DNA from: Methylobacterium nodulans ORS 2060 | Lineage (GTDB): Bacteria > Pseudomonadota > Alphaproteobacteria > Rhizobiales > Beijerinckiaceae | NCBI RefSeq assembly: GCF_000022085.1 | Contig: NC_011894.1 | Location: 3,959,001-4,023,000, forward strand | Length of the DNA: 64,000 nucleotides | Direction of reading: 5' to 3' | Shown: positions 8,401 to 17,407 of the stretch, one piece after another | Layout: each line of letters opens with the position of its first letter | How positions within the stretch are numbered: the stretch's first letter is position 1 | Translations under genes and position numbers: made by a program | The notes under the pieces: model-generated | Seen by the model: only the letters and a program-made list of their open reading frames with translations | Databases searched by the model: none | What the model was told of the DNA's origin: nothing

Positions 8401-11400
8401 CTCTGGAAGTCTCGGCGACCGGCGTGGCGACGGCCGCGATCACGGCCATCTGGAACCCGGTCGGCAGCAGCAACCTCGGGATCTACGAATTCGAGCTGAC
8501 CGAGGGCGACGGGATCACGACCCCCTCGTGGGTCCAGAACCGCACCAACGCGGACCAGCCCTTGATCACCTGGCGCAACCTCAAGCCGGGCGTCCTTTAC
8601 ACGGCCCGCGTCCGCTCGGTGAACAACAGCGGGGTGAAGCCGTCCGGCTGGTCGGCGATGGCCTCGATCATCGCGGCCAAGAACACGGCCAAGCCCGGCG
8701 CGATCACCAACTTCACGGTCACGGCGGCCTTCGAGACCGCCAACCTGCGCTGGACCAACCCGTCCGACCCCGACTTCGCCTACACGGAGCTGTGGTTCGG
8801 GACGCTTGACGACGGCTCTGACCGGGTGCTCGGCACCAAGGTGCCGGCGCCTCTCAGCTTCTTCACCGACACCACCCTGGCGACGGTGCAGACCCGGAAA
8901 TACTGGGTGCGGCCGGTCAATAGCTCTGGCACGCCCGGCGACTTCGTCGGGCCGGGCACCGCCACCACCGCGGCCCTTCTGGCGGCGCAGCTCCAGCAGG
9001 GCATCATCGACGCGACCAAGTTCGCGAACGGCATCGAGCCGGTCGGCATCGTCTCGGTGCTGCCGGTGGTGGCCGGCTACACCGGCCCGAAGACCGTCCT
9101 GCTCACCACGGACGGCAAGCTCTACCGGTTGGTCAACGGGGCCTGGACGGCCGCGGTGCAGGCGGGCGACATCACGGGCACCCTCACCTCCGAGCAGATC
9201 CAGTCTCTCGCAGCCACCAAGATCGCCGGCACCCTGTCGGATGACCAGCTTGCGGGCATCAGCGCCTCGAAGCTGGTCGGGCAGATCGTCGCCGACCAGA
9301 TCGAGAACCTCGACGCTTCGCAGCTCACCGGACAGATCACGGACGACCAAATCGCCCAGCTCTCGGCGGCGAAGATCGCCGGCACCATCGCCAAGGAGCA
9401 GATCGCCCAGGGTGCCATCGACGCCACCAAGTTCGCGACCGGGCTCGCTGCCGTCGAGAATTTCGCCACCCTGCCGACCACCGGCAACTTCGACGGGCGC
9501 GTGGTCTTCCTGTCGACCGACAAGAAGCTCTACCGCTACGACGCGGCGCAGGGGCGGTTCGTCTCGACGGTCCCGGCGGCCGACATCACCGGCACGCTCA
9601 CCGACGCCCAGATCAACGATCTCTCGGCCGCCAAGCTCTCCGGCTCCCTGCCGGCCGCCGTGGTAGCCAACATCTCGGGCCTGACGGGGGCGCAGCTCGC
9701 CGCCAACGCCCAGATCTCCTCGGACCAGATCGCCGGGCTCGCGGCTGCGAAGCTCACGACCCAGATCACCAAGACCAACATCGCGGACAACGCGGTCGAC
9801 ACGCCCCAGCTCAACGCGGGCGCGGTCTCGACGGCCAAGATCGCGGCGGGCGCCGTCACCACCTCCCGGCTCGCGGTGGCCTCCCAGAACATCCTGTTTG
9901 GCTCGGAGTTCGGCCAGGGCCTCGGGATGCAGGGCCTGACCTCGGGCCAGTCCGGCGGGGTCGTGGGGCTCTCGGTCACGATCAATCCCGCCTCGGCGTG
10001 GACGATCAACCGCTCCAATGCGCTGATGATCCATGCCAGCGGCGCCCAGCCGGCGAACGCGGTTGTCGACGTCTACTTCCAGCAGCCGCTGCCGAATGGG
10101 ACGAGCCAGCGCTACCCGGTGCTGGCGGGGCAGACCTACGAGTGGTCGGCCTACCTCTCGACGCACCGCTGCGCGGGCGCCGTTCACCTCGCCTTCTACG
10201 ACGCCGCCGGGAACTGGATCTCCAGCGTAGCCAGCGCCTCTCTGCCCTCGAACAGTGCGTCCGGCGACCAGGGGCTCACGGAAGTCTCGGCGCCCGACCC
10301 GAAGGCTTTTCCGCGCGCCAGCGTGATTGCGGTGGCGCCGGCCGGCGCCGCCTCAATGCTGCCGATCGTGCGGATGGACACGACGGCGAGCCCGGGGACC
10401 GACGTCTACGTCTTCGCCTCGATGCCGATGCTGGCGGCGGGTCGGGCCGGGCAGACGGAGCCGAGCCCCTATGTGCCGTCCGGTGTGACGGTGATCGATG
10501 GCGGCACGGTCATCACCAACACGCTCAAGGCCAGCTCGATCGTTGCGGGCGACATCTCGGCGCGCGAGCTGGGGGTCGACAGCGTCACGGCGGGCGCGAT
10601 CAAGGCCGGGGAGATCAAGGCCGGCAAGCTTGCGGCCGGCGCGGTGCTGGCCTCGAACCTCGCCGTCGCCTCACTGAACCTCGCCGCGAACGGCGGTCTC
10701 CAGCAGGGCACCTCCGGCTGGCAGTGCTTGGCCGGTGGCTCGGGCGTCACTCCGATCACGGAAGGCGTCCGCACCGACTATGCGCCGGCCGGCATGCGGG
10801 TCCTCTCGGCCCACTACGACGACAGCAACAAGCCGACCAGCGGCGTCTCCGAGATCGTCTACCGCAACCCCGACAGCACCGGGACCGGGCAGCTCATCAG
10901 GGTCGCGGGCGGCGCGACCTACGAGTTCTCGGCCTACATCTCGGCCCACCGCTGCACGGCCTACGTCTCGATCATCTGGTGGGATGCCAACAGCAACTAC
11001 ATCACGGAAGTCGGCGGCACCGCCATCGTCGCGACGCAGCTCGGCGCCGGCTCCTCGCTGGCGGACTGGAACCGGCTCGCCCGCTCCTGGGTGATCGCCA
11101 CTGCCCCGGCCAACGCCGTGTTCGCGGACATCCGGGTCCGCTGGTATAACTTCGGCTCCCAGCCCTACTGCATGGCCGGCGGGCTGATGTTCGCCCAGGC
11201 CACCGCCGGGCAGACCGAGCCGAGCCCGTATTCCGACGCGGGCGTCACCCTGATCGAGGGCGGCAACATCCGCACCCTCTCGATCAAGGCGGACCAGATC
11301 GATACCAACGCCATCACGGCGGCCAAGATCAAGGGCGGGGAGATCACGGGCGACAAGCTCGCCGCCAACACGATCCAGACCAAGAACCTGCTCGTCTCGG

Positions 11401-14400
11401 CCCGGCCGATCAACACGGTCGGGTTCAACTGGCGCATCGACGGCAAGACCGGCGTCATCACCTGGGACTCCGGCATCATCTACTATATCGATGATAACGG
11501 AAACCCGACCTCGGCCAGCATTGCGGGCAGCAGCTTCAATGCTCGCGGGGCATGGTATTCGATCAACTGGCAGGTTGGCGCCTCCAACCTGTATGTGTCG
11601 ACCGATCTCAACTGGGCTCTCAACCGGGAGCAGGCGGGCGACAAGTCGTGGATCTGCCTCGTCACCTTCGACAACACCTACGCTGGCCTCGACGTCCATT
11701 ACGGCTCCACGATCATCGATGGCGATCGGATCGTCACCGGTTCGATCAATGCTGACCGCATCGTCAGTAAGTCGATCACGGCGGCGCAGATCTACGGCGG
11801 AACCATCACCGCAGCGGAGCTGGCCTCAAACTCGGTCACGACCTCGAAGCTCGCGGTTGCCAGCCTGAACCTCGCCATCAACGGCGACATGGGCAACCTG
11901 AACGTCGCGGGCAATCCGGCCGCCTGGAGCATCGACACCTCCCAGATTGCCGGCGCCACCATGCTCCAGAGCGGCGTCGACTACATCTACTGCCCCGCCG
12001 GTATGCGGGCCATGAAGATCGCCGCCACCGCGGTTCCGACCAACCAGGGCTCGATCGGGCAGGTCTGGTTGAGCCGGGTCGAGACGGACGGCACTCTCTA
12101 CCCCTTCTCGGTGCGCGCCGGCACCACCTACGAGGTCTCGGCCTATCTCTCGACGCACCGCTGCACCGCCTATGTCGGGCTGGTCTGGTATGACGCCAAT
12201 CAAGCCTACATCGGCGAGACCTGGGGCAGCCAGATCGTCAACTGGCAGGGCAGCATTTACAGCCCGATGGCGGATTGGGAGCAGTTCGGCCGCTCGAAGC
12301 TGATCGTCGTCGCCCCGGCCGGCGCGGTCTATTGCCGGCCCTACGTCCGCTACGGCGTGACGTGGTATCCGGGCCAGGACGTTCCCTACTGCTTCATCTC
12401 CGGCGTGATGCTGGCGGTCGCGGTGGCGGGGCAGACCGAGGTCTCGCCCTTCTCGCCGGCCGGGCTCACCACCATCAACGGCGCCTCGATCCGGACCGGC
12501 TCGATCGCCGCCGACAAGATCATCGCGAAGTCCATCACGGCCGGGCAGATCGCCACCGGCACCATTACCGCGACCGAGCTGAACGTCGCCAACGTTCGGG
12601 CCGGGCTGATCGCCGCCCAGAAGATCACCGGCACGGAAATCGACGCCACCACCATCACGGCGGGCAACCTCGCGGCCGGCTCCGTCACCGGCTACAAGCT
12701 CGCCATCTCGACCGGCAACTTCGCCTACAACTCGGAGGGCACCCAGAGCACCCGCGGCTGGCGGTCCGGCGGCTCAAGCTGGGGTGCGGCCCTCTCCATC
12801 TACGTGGACAGCGCCTGGATGCCCTCGGGCATGACCGGCATCGGCTGCCATCCGTCCGATGCCAGCGGCCCGGCGGGCCAATGGTTCGACCTCGTCCACC
12901 AGACGGTGGACCCGGCGACCGGCGCCTCGCAGCGATACGCCGTCCAGGGCGGGGCGTGGTACGAGTTCTCGGCCTATGTGAACGCCCATCGCTGCGACAT
13001 CCAGTGCTACATCGGCTGGTTCGACGGCGCCGGCAACCTCCTCGCCTATTCCAGCGGACAGACGATCCCGCAGGGGGCCCACACGGGCGGGACGATCCGC
13101 GACTTCCCGCGCTTCACCTGGATCGGGCAGGCGCCGGGGAACGCGGCCTCCTGCCACGTGCTCTACCGCGGCATCAACATCGTGCTGCCCGACCCCTACA
13201 TCTTCATCACCGGCACCATGTATGCCGGCGCGAACCAGAACCAGACGGAGTGCTCGCCCTACGTGCCGCCGGCGGTCACGAAGATCGACGGCGGCTCGAT
13301 CGTCACGAACTCGCTCCATGCCAACCGCATCACCGCGGGCACGCTCACGGCCGCGATGATTACGGCGGATTGGCTCACGGCCGGGTCGATCTCGACCGGG
13401 GCGATCAAGGCGGACCAGATCGCGGGCGGCGCCATCTCGGCCGACAAGATCGGGGTGGGGCTCAACTCGACCAACCTGCTCTACAACACCGACTTCCGGG
13501 CGGGCGTGGTCGGCGACAACTTCACCGCCGGCAAGACCGTCCCCGGCATCGGCAGCCACTTCACCAACATCGGGGACCTCGGCAGCCGCGCCCCCTACAT
13601 CGGCATCAACCAGTCCAGCGGCACGTGGCAGCCGATCGGCATGCAGTCGCTCCAGGTGAGTTGCGTCGGCACCCCGCCGGCCGGCTCCCTCTGGGACGTC
13701 GCTGTGAGCGTCCCCACCCAGGTCGGCACCTGGGACAGCCGCATGCCCGTCGTCGGCGGCAAGCGCTACGAGCTGACCGGCTACGTGAGCGCCCACCGCT
13801 CGAGGGCGTATATGTACGTGACGTGGTTCGACGGCGCCGGGACGGTGATCGCGACCTCCCTGACGAGCGTCAACGACCGCGTGATGTCGTCGGGCGGCCT
13901 GAAGGACTGGACCCGCATCGGCTGCTTCGCGACGGCGCCGGCCGCCGCCTGCCTCGCCTCCGTCACCCTGCGGATGGAGTTCACGGGCGAGGACGGCCCC
14001 TACACCTTCTGGAGCGGCCTCTACTTCGGGCAGGCGCAGCCGAACCAGTCCACCTACTCGGACTGGGCGCCGGGCTCGGCGACCGTGATCTGGGGCGACA
14101 CCATCGCCACCGGCACCATGAACGCCAACAAGATCACCGCCGGCACCATCACCGCCGACAAGATCTTCGGGGGCACCATCACGGGCGACAAGATCGCGGG
14201 CTTGACCCTCACGGGCGCGCACATCCAGTCGAACTCGATCTACGCCGACAAGATCCAGGTCGGCGGCGGGCAGTCGCTGACGAGCTGGATGGGCTCGGAC
14301 ACAACCAAGATCAACGGCGGCGCGATCGAGGCCAACTCGATCCGGGTTAACGCGCTGACGGTCGGGCTGCGCGGCGTCCGCACGGTGGGCCTCGACTTCT

Positions 14401-15197
14401 CGGTCAACAAGGACACCCGCGTCCTGTCGTGGACCGCGGGCTACGTCCTGTGGATCGATGACAGCGGCAACAACGTGTCGAGCCAAGTCACGGCCGGCAG
14501 CATCAGCACGGGCGGCGCCTTCACCTACGTCTGGTGGAACAAATTCGTCCCCGGCCAGCTCAACGCCGGGGTCAACAACTGGCCCGACATCTTCTCCGAC
14601 AAGAACACCATCCTGATGTGTTCTTACGACGGGTATGCCGGCCTGAACCCGCTCTATGGCGGCACGATCATCGACGGCACCCGGATCAACACCGGCACGA
14701 TCACGGCGAACCAGATCGCCGCCAACGCGATCCAGGCCAACCACATCGCGGCGAACCAGATCACGGCCAGCCACATCGGCGTCGGAGCGCTCACCGCCGA
14801 CCGGATCGGCACCGGCATGATGACGTCCGCGGATATCCGGGTGGGCTCCGACTTCTTCGTGTTGCAGTCTCGCCCAGAGGGCGGCTGGGGTCGCATGTTC
14901 TCGCGCGACAACAACGGCACGCTGCGCGTGGCGGTGGGCTACATCGGCGACTTGATCGGCAACAGTGGCGGCTGGGGCCTCGCGATGTGGGATGCCGCCG
15001 GCAACCCCATCCTCAACGGGACCGGCGTCAACGGCGGCGGCCTCTGGGCCAGCTCGGTCAGCGCCGACAAGATGTCGGTGACGCAGCTCTCCGCCATCAC
15101 CGCCAACGTCGGCACCATGACCGCGGGTGTGCTCCAGAGCGGCGACGGTCAGATGCAGGTCGACCTCAACAACAAGCGCATCCTCATCTGGGGCTGA
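5481..15197 (+). CDS. Giant tail tip / host specificity protein J homologue
   Basis: A 3238-aa protein, against roughly 1100-1300 aa for ordinary J proteins. The N-terminal part is J-like (VRLVDLLGEGEITGVVGGLKG; HTVALVSWTDPDN; IARYGYNPTKIDLLG). About residues 640-1180 hold fibronectin-III-like domains (LLLSWTAGQPF, LRWTNPSDPDFAYTELWFG). From about residue 1230 come short linker repeats of the AAKIAGTI / SITADKI type. Five copies of a roughly 260-residue module contain YEFSAYISAHRCT-like cores near residues 1553, 1814, 2217, 2494 and 2763. Two copies of another module (near 1974 and 2964) share the T-V-G-[FL]-[ND] start and WIDDSGN/YIDDNGN. It probably binds host surface glycans at the tail tip. 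Start at ATG 5481. Confidence 0.92.
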   Translation: MDSFERDPAAAVDDDARQDAPIRGRKSSSGRGKTGGSGSNAPDTLFSNATVRLVDLLGEGEITGVVGGLKGVYLNDVPVQNADGSFNFKGLSADFRTGTPDQSYMPGFPDVETPREVGVKVSKATPVTAAISDGEADRARVIIELPALFLAKNDGSVRQNSVSFRIEARYSGGPWVNQLGDLTITGKNTSPYFVSYEVALPRNPAGSSPPWQVRVTRLTDDTDGFNTSQDKWTSQSDLIFSSLTAIQDAKFSYPHSALVGLTADASNFGSSVPARTYLVDGLLIKVPSNYDPVARTYSGIWDGTFKEEWSDNPAWVFFDVLWNDRYGLGEFISVESIDKWTLYEIGRYCDVLVSDGKGGQEPRFRFNAQISTQQDAFDLLQQISAIWRGMAYWSSGAVTATQDRPDDVRQLVTPANVIDGLITYSSSGRKARHTVALVSWTDPDNLFKPQIEVVEHGEGIARYGYNPTKIDLLGCTSRGQAHREGLWRLLVENYATQTATYRAGLDHAVRRPGDIIAIADPQISNIDAGGRLKAGSTASTLLLDRPVTLKSGVPYEISVTLPDGSVAERQIKTLAGVDLTEVSVSPALPAVPDAAAVWQIAGEVVPQLFRIVGIKEVEPHIYEIQALQHEPSIYAAVDDGAAFEPLNISEFPNVVLAPTNLTVRESTYFENNLPRQSLLLSWTAGQPFNSVAYYVTAIKPNGSLVTLPKTSSTSVEFLDAATGEWTFIVQAEGLNGRLSDAVQTTYTVQGWEGLAGPTVTGLQVKGGGSVFTGRSCTLEWGLTWPADVRPYEVGYAFRVFDADTNALLHTEIITAAQATYDYEENLNEGGPRRRFRVSVAARDAIGRESQPAVLVVSNPPPGVVVPSATWTTESIAVQYTPPGDPDLRGALIWVSRTSGFNPLTTAPVYDGPNTLQFFTADPDTWYYVRVALYDDFGKNPAELNISGEVAVRTNDLIIDVQAPDIPTGLNLTTALEVSATGVATAAITAIWNPVGSSNLGIYEFELTEGDGITTPSWVQNRTNADQPLITWRNLKPGVLYTARVRSVNNSGVKPSGWSAMASIIAAKNTAKPGAITNFTVTAAFETANLRWTNPSDPDFAYTELWFGTLDDGSDRVLGTKVPAPLSFFTDTTLATVQTRKYWVRPVNSSGTPGDFVGPGTATTAALLAAQLQQGIIDATKFANGIEPVGIVSVLPVVAGYTGPKTVLLTTDGKLYRLVNGAWTAAVQAGDITGTLTSEQIQSLAATKIAGTLSDDQLAGISASKLVGQIVADQIENLDASQLTGQITDDQIAQLSAAKIAGTIAKEQIAQGAIDATKFATGLAAVENFATLPTTGNFDGRVVFLSTDKKLYRYDAAQGRFVSTVPAADITGTLTDAQINDLSAAKLSGSLPAAVVANISGLTGAQLAANAQISSDQIAGLAAAKLTTQITKTNIADNAVDTPQLNAGAVSTAKIAAGAVTTSRLAVASQNILFGSEFGQGLGMQGLTSGQSGGVVGLSVTINPASAWTINRSNALMIHASGAQPANAVVDVYFQQPLPNGTSQRYPVLAGQTYEWSAYLSTHRCAGAVHLAFYDAAGNWISSVASASLPSNSASGDQGLTEVSAPDPKAFPRASVIAVAPAGAASMLPIVRMDTTASPGTDVYVFASMPMLAAGRAGQTEPSPYVPSGVTVIDGGTVITNTLKASSIVAGDISARELGVDSVTAGAIKAGEIKAGKLAAGAVLASNLAVASLNLAANGGLQQGTSGWQCLAGGSGVTPITEGVRTDYAPAGMRVLSAHYDDSNKPTSGVSEIVYRNPDSTGTGQLIRVAGGATYEFSAYISAHRCTAYVSIIWWDANSNYITEVGGTAIVATQLGAGSSLADWNRLARSWVIATAPANAVFADIRVRWYNFGSQPYCMAGGLMFAQATAGQTEPSPYSDAGVTLIEGGNIRTLSIKADQIDTNAITAAKIKGGEITGDKLAANTIQTKNLLVSARPINTVGFNWRIDGKTGVITWDSGIIYYIDDNGNPTSASIAGSSFNARGAWYSINWQVGASNLYVSTDLNWALNREQAGDKSWICLVTFDNTYAGLDVHYGSTIIDGDRIVTGSINADRIVSKSITAAQIYGGTITAAELASNSVTTSKLAVASLNLAINGDMGNLNVAGNPAAWSIDTSQIAGATMLQSGVDYIYCPAGMRAMKIAATAVPTNQGSIGQVWLSRVETDGTLYPFSVRAGTTYEVSAYLSTHRCTAYVGLVWYDANQAYIGETWGSQIVNWQGSIYSPMADWEQFGRSKLIVVAPAGAVYCRPYVRYGVTWYPGQDVPYCFISGVMLAVAVAGQTEVSPFSPAGLTTINGASIRTGSIAADKIIAKSITAGQIATGTITATELNVANVRAGLIAAQKITGTEIDATTITAGNLAAGSVTGYKLAISTGNFAYNSEGTQSTRGWRSGGSSWGAALSIYVDSAWMPSGMTGIGCHPSDASGPAGQWFDLVHQTVDPATGASQRYAVQGGAWYEFSAYVNAHRCDIQCYIGWFDGAGNLLAYSSGQTIPQGAHTGGTIRDFPRFTWIGQAPGNAASCHVLYRGINIVLPDPYIFITGTMYAGANQNQTECSPYVPPAVTKIDGGSIVTNSLHANRITAGTLTAAMITADWLTAGSISTGAIKADQIAGGAISADKIGVGLNSTNLLYNTDFRAGVVGDNFTAGKTVPGIGSHFTNIGDLGSRAPYIGINQSSGTWQPIGMQSLQVSCVGTPPAGSLWDVAVSVPTQVGTWDSRMPVVGGKRYELTGYVSAHRSRAYMYVTWFDGAGTVIATSLTSVNDRVMSSGGLKDWTRIGCFATAPAAACLASVTLRMEFTGEDGPYTFWSGLYFGQAQPNQSTYSDWAPGSATVIWGDTIATGTMNANKITAGTITADKIFGGTITGDKIAGLTLTGAHIQSNSIYADKIQVGGGQSLTSWMGSDTTKINGGAIEANSIRVNALTVGLRGVRTVGLDFSVNKDTRVLSWTAGYVLWIDDSGNNVSSQVTAGSISTGGAFTYVWWNKFVPGQLNAGVNNWPDIFSDKNTILMCSYDGYAGLNPLYGGTIIDGTRINTGTITANQIAANAIQANHIAANQITASHIGVGALTADRIGTGMMTSADIRVGSDFFVLQSRPEGGWGRMFSRDNNGTLRVAVGYIGDLIGNSGGWGLAMWDAAGNPILNGTGVNGGGLWASSVSADKMSVTQLSAITANVGTMTAGVLQSGDGQMQVDLNNKRILIWG

Positions 15198-15199
15198 TC

Positions 15200-15619
15200 G
15201 TGGTCTGGCGCGTCCTCATTGGGCAGCACCCCTCGGGGCACCAGGGGCTGTTCGTCTCGAAACCCGGCTATGACCTGTTCGGCTGCGATCCGACCAACCA
15301 CTCGCAGTGGATGTTCTCCTCCGCGGCGGGCCGGATGGCGAACATCCTCCAGGCGGGGACGAGCCATCTCGATCAGGTCGTCAATATCCCCGACATCGGC
15401 TACTATCCGTGGTACTACTTCGACCGCTACGATCCAGCCTTTGGGAACCTCTCCCAAGAGGAGACCATTTATGGAGGCAACTACGGCTTCCCGCGCTTCC
15501 AATTCCAGTACCTGAACCGGGCCCAATTCAGGATCGCGAAGCTGCGGCCGGATTTGGACCCCAACGCCGTGCCGGGCTATTTCCGGTATGTGGTCCTCAC
15601 CTTGCCGATCAAGGCATAG
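15200..15619 (+). CDS. Tail-tip accessory protein (paralogue of the next gene)
   Basis: A 139-aa protein starting at GTG 15200, two bases after the J stop. It opens MVWRVLIGQHPSG and carries LFVSKPGYDLFGCDP and a C-terminal YFRYVVLTLPIKA. The next gene has the same layout (MTWRTLIGGGG, VMRPGFDVF, MYLVYRR), so the two look like diverged duplicates. Location after J suggests a fibre, receptor-binding accessory or tail-tip decoration. No named family is recognised. Confidence 0.65.
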   Translation: MVWRVLIGQHPSGHQGLFVSKPGYDLFGCDPTNHSQWMFSSAAGRMANILQAGTSHLDQVVNIPDIGYYPWYYFDRYDPAFGNLSQEETIYGGNYGFPRFQFQYLNRAQFRIAKLRPDLDPNAVPGYFRYVVLTLPIKA

Positions 15620-15622
15620 CCC

Positions 15623-16060
15623 ATGACCTGGCGGACCCTGATCGGCGGCGGTGGGTTTCGGGTCATGCGCCCCGGCTTTGATGTCTTCACCCCGTCCTGG
15701 GATGGCATCCTGATGGACCTCGGGGTCAGGACGGGCCAGATCCTGGAGCACGGCATCGTCACGCTCGGGGCTCATCCGACCTCAGCCGGCGCAAAGCAGG
15801 CCACGGTCGGCATCGGCCCCTACAGCGTCACCCCGGACGTGATCCCGATCGCGGTGCGCCCGAACGGCACGGTCCAGTGGCCGCCGGTGGCCCTCCAGGC
15901 GAGCGGAAGTGCCTTCAACTCAGTGGTCCCGCGTCACACCATGAAGCTCCAGATCTCCACGAACCAGTTCGTGATCTCGTGTTTCGGTGCCGGTGGCATC
16001 TACACCGAACTGCCGGACAAGATCATGTACCTCGTCTACCGTCGCCAGACCTTCTCGTGA
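15623..16060 (+). CDS. Tail-tip accessory protein (paralogue of the previous gene)
   Basis: A 145-aa protein from ATG 15623, three bases after the previous stop. It resembles its neighbour in the N-terminal TWRTLIGGGG and RPGFDVFTPSWDGI patterns and in a C-terminal hydrophobic MYLVYRRQ strand. It is probably a beta-rich virion protein. No family is recognised. Confidence 0.65.
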   Translation: MTWRTLIGGGGFRVMRPGFDVFTPSWDGILMDLGVRTGQILEHGIVTLGAHPTSAGAKQATVGIGPYSVTPDVIPIAVRPNGTVQWPPVALQASGSAFNSVVPRHTMKLQISTNQFVISCFGAGGIYTELPDKIMYLVYRRQTFS

Positions 16061-16066
16061 GACCCC

Positions 16067-16516
16067 ATGGCTTTCAACGCTCAGTTCAACGCCAATGGTG
16101 ATCCGCTGAAGATCTGGAACCACGGCGGTGGCGCGCCGGGCGATCCGCTCGACCCGGCCCTGATCTTCTCGGCCCAGTACCCGCCAGCCGTGGCCGAGGA
16201 GTTCATCCTAGGCTCGCCTGCAGATATGACGCAGCAGTGGCGCCCCAGGGTTGAGACTGCCCGTAAGTACTACACATTCCCGTGGATCTGCGGGACCTAC
16301 ATCAACAACGACGGGACCATCATCCCGATGGGGGCGCTCGTCATCACCAACACGCAAGGCGTCGCCCAGTCCTTGTGGATCTGCCAGTACACCCTAACCC
16401 CGATCGGAGACGGGCGCTTTGCCATCGACTGGTCTGTCCAGGGCGGTGGAACCTCCGGCACAGGGACAATCACGGCCGGCACCCTCAAGTTCTGGGTGCT
16501 GGGGAGAGGAGACTGA
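16067..16516 (+). CDS. Hypothetical phage structural protein
   Basis: A 149-aa protein from ATG 16067. It is rich in aromatic residues and glycine (KIWNHGGGAPGDPLDP, YYTFPWICGTYIN, GTSGTGTITAGTLKFWVLG), as expected for a beta-structured tail or fibre component. It sits in the run of small genes after J, on the same strand. No family is recognised. Confidence 0.6.
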   Translation: MAFNAQFNANGDPLKIWNHGGGAPGDPLDPALIFSAQYPPAVAEEFILGSPADMTQQWRPRVETARKYYTFPWICGTYINNDGTIIPMGALVITNTQGVAQSLWICQYTLTPIGDGRFAIDWSVQGGGTSGTGTITAGTLKFWVLGRGD

Positions 16517-16517
16517 C

Positions 16518-16934
16518 GTGTTCTTCATCTACGACGACACCGGCCGCATCATGCAGATGGTGGGCCAGAGCCAACCCGGCTACGCCGACTTGCTGCGCGC
16601 GGCCGGCACGAACTTCGTGGAGGTCGGCCAGGACATGACCGACACCTACGTGGACCTGAGCAGCGGCACACCGGCCCTGAAGCGGCGCCCCGAGCTGCCG
16701 GGCGAGTTCGACATGACCACCCTCAAGCCGTTCGAGCAGGCGACGCTTCCGAACGTGCCGGCCTGCAGCATCGTGGTCGAGGAGGGGCCGCTCGGCCCCG
16801 GCCAGACCCCGCACCCGGGCGGCGATCTCGTGATCGGCTTCGTGGTGCCGGGCAGCTACCGCGTCGCGATCGAGCCGTTCCCGTACCGCCGGCGCGTCTT
16901 CACCCTCACCGTCACGGAGCCGTCTGCCCAATGA
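16518..16934 (+). CDS. Hypothetical phage protein
   Basis: A 138-aa protein starting at GTG 16518, with GGAGAGGAGAC immediately upstream. It opens MFFIYDDTGRIMQMV, a pattern common in small tail-fibre-associated proteins of alphaproteobacterial phages, and ends FPYRRRVFTLTV. Its stop overlaps the next ATG (ATGA). The function is unknown; its position suggests a tail or fibre accessory role. Confidence 0.6.
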   Translation: MFFIYDDTGRIMQMVGQSQPGYADLLRAAGTNFVEVGQDMTDTYVDLSSGTPALKRRPELPGEFDMTTLKPFEQATLPNVPACSIVVEEGPLGPGQTPHPGGDLVIGFVVPGSYRVAIEPFPYRRRVFTLTVTEPSAQ

Positions 16935-17293
16935 GCCTCATCCTCGGACCGAGCCTGGAGCAGTTCCAGGACCTGGCCTACGCCGCCCTGATGCGCTTCT
17001 ACGCCGAGATCGGCCAGAAGGAGCGCTCGGCGGTGCAGCGGGCCATGGACACCAACAAGGCGGCCCAGGCCCGCGCCTTCCTCTCCGCGGGCGTGCGCTC
17101 GACCATGCTGGAGGAGGAGGCCCGGATCCGCGGCCTCACGGTTGCGCAGCTGGCCCAGCAGGTCGATGCCGCGGCCAGCACGGCCGAGCAGATCGAGCTG
17201 GCGCGGGTCGCCTGCTCGCAGGAGGTCTACGCCGCCACCGACCACCAGGGCGTGCTCGCGGCCCTGAAGAAGCGCGGCATTCCGCTGACCTGA
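16931..17293 (+). CDS. Hypothetical phage protein, helical
   Basis: A 120-aa, largely alpha-helical protein (LIRFYAEIGQ-like region, then LEEEARIRGLTVAQLAQQV) starting at ATG 16931, four bases into the previous gene's end. No signal peptide or membrane segment is seen. It closes the tail-accessory run before the lysis genes. No family is recognised. Confidence 0.6.
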   Translation: MSLILGPSLEQFQDLAYAALMRFYAEIGQKERSAVQRAMDTNKAAQARAFLSAGVRSTMLEEEARIRGLTVAQLAQQVDAAASTAEQIELARVACSQEVYAATDHQGVLAALKKRGIPLT

Positions 17294-17407
17294 GCCCGGC
17301 GCCGCCGGTCCCCTGATCCGGGGCTCCCGATCACGGTGAGAGCGCCGCGCGCCGCCTGTTCCGTCCGCTCCCAGCCCTTCCGCTCCCCTGACCATCGGAG
17401 ATCATCC

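Noticed and set aside
7200..10187. 995-codon open frame on the minus strand antisense to the J-like gene
   Set aside because: Arg/Gly/Asp-rich composition without any domain. Long antisense frames are expected opposite GC-rich coding sequence with biased third positions.
12275..14350. 691-codon plus-strand frame inside the J gene
   Set aside because: Out-of-frame reading of the J repeats; Arg/His/Gly-rich and not protein-like.
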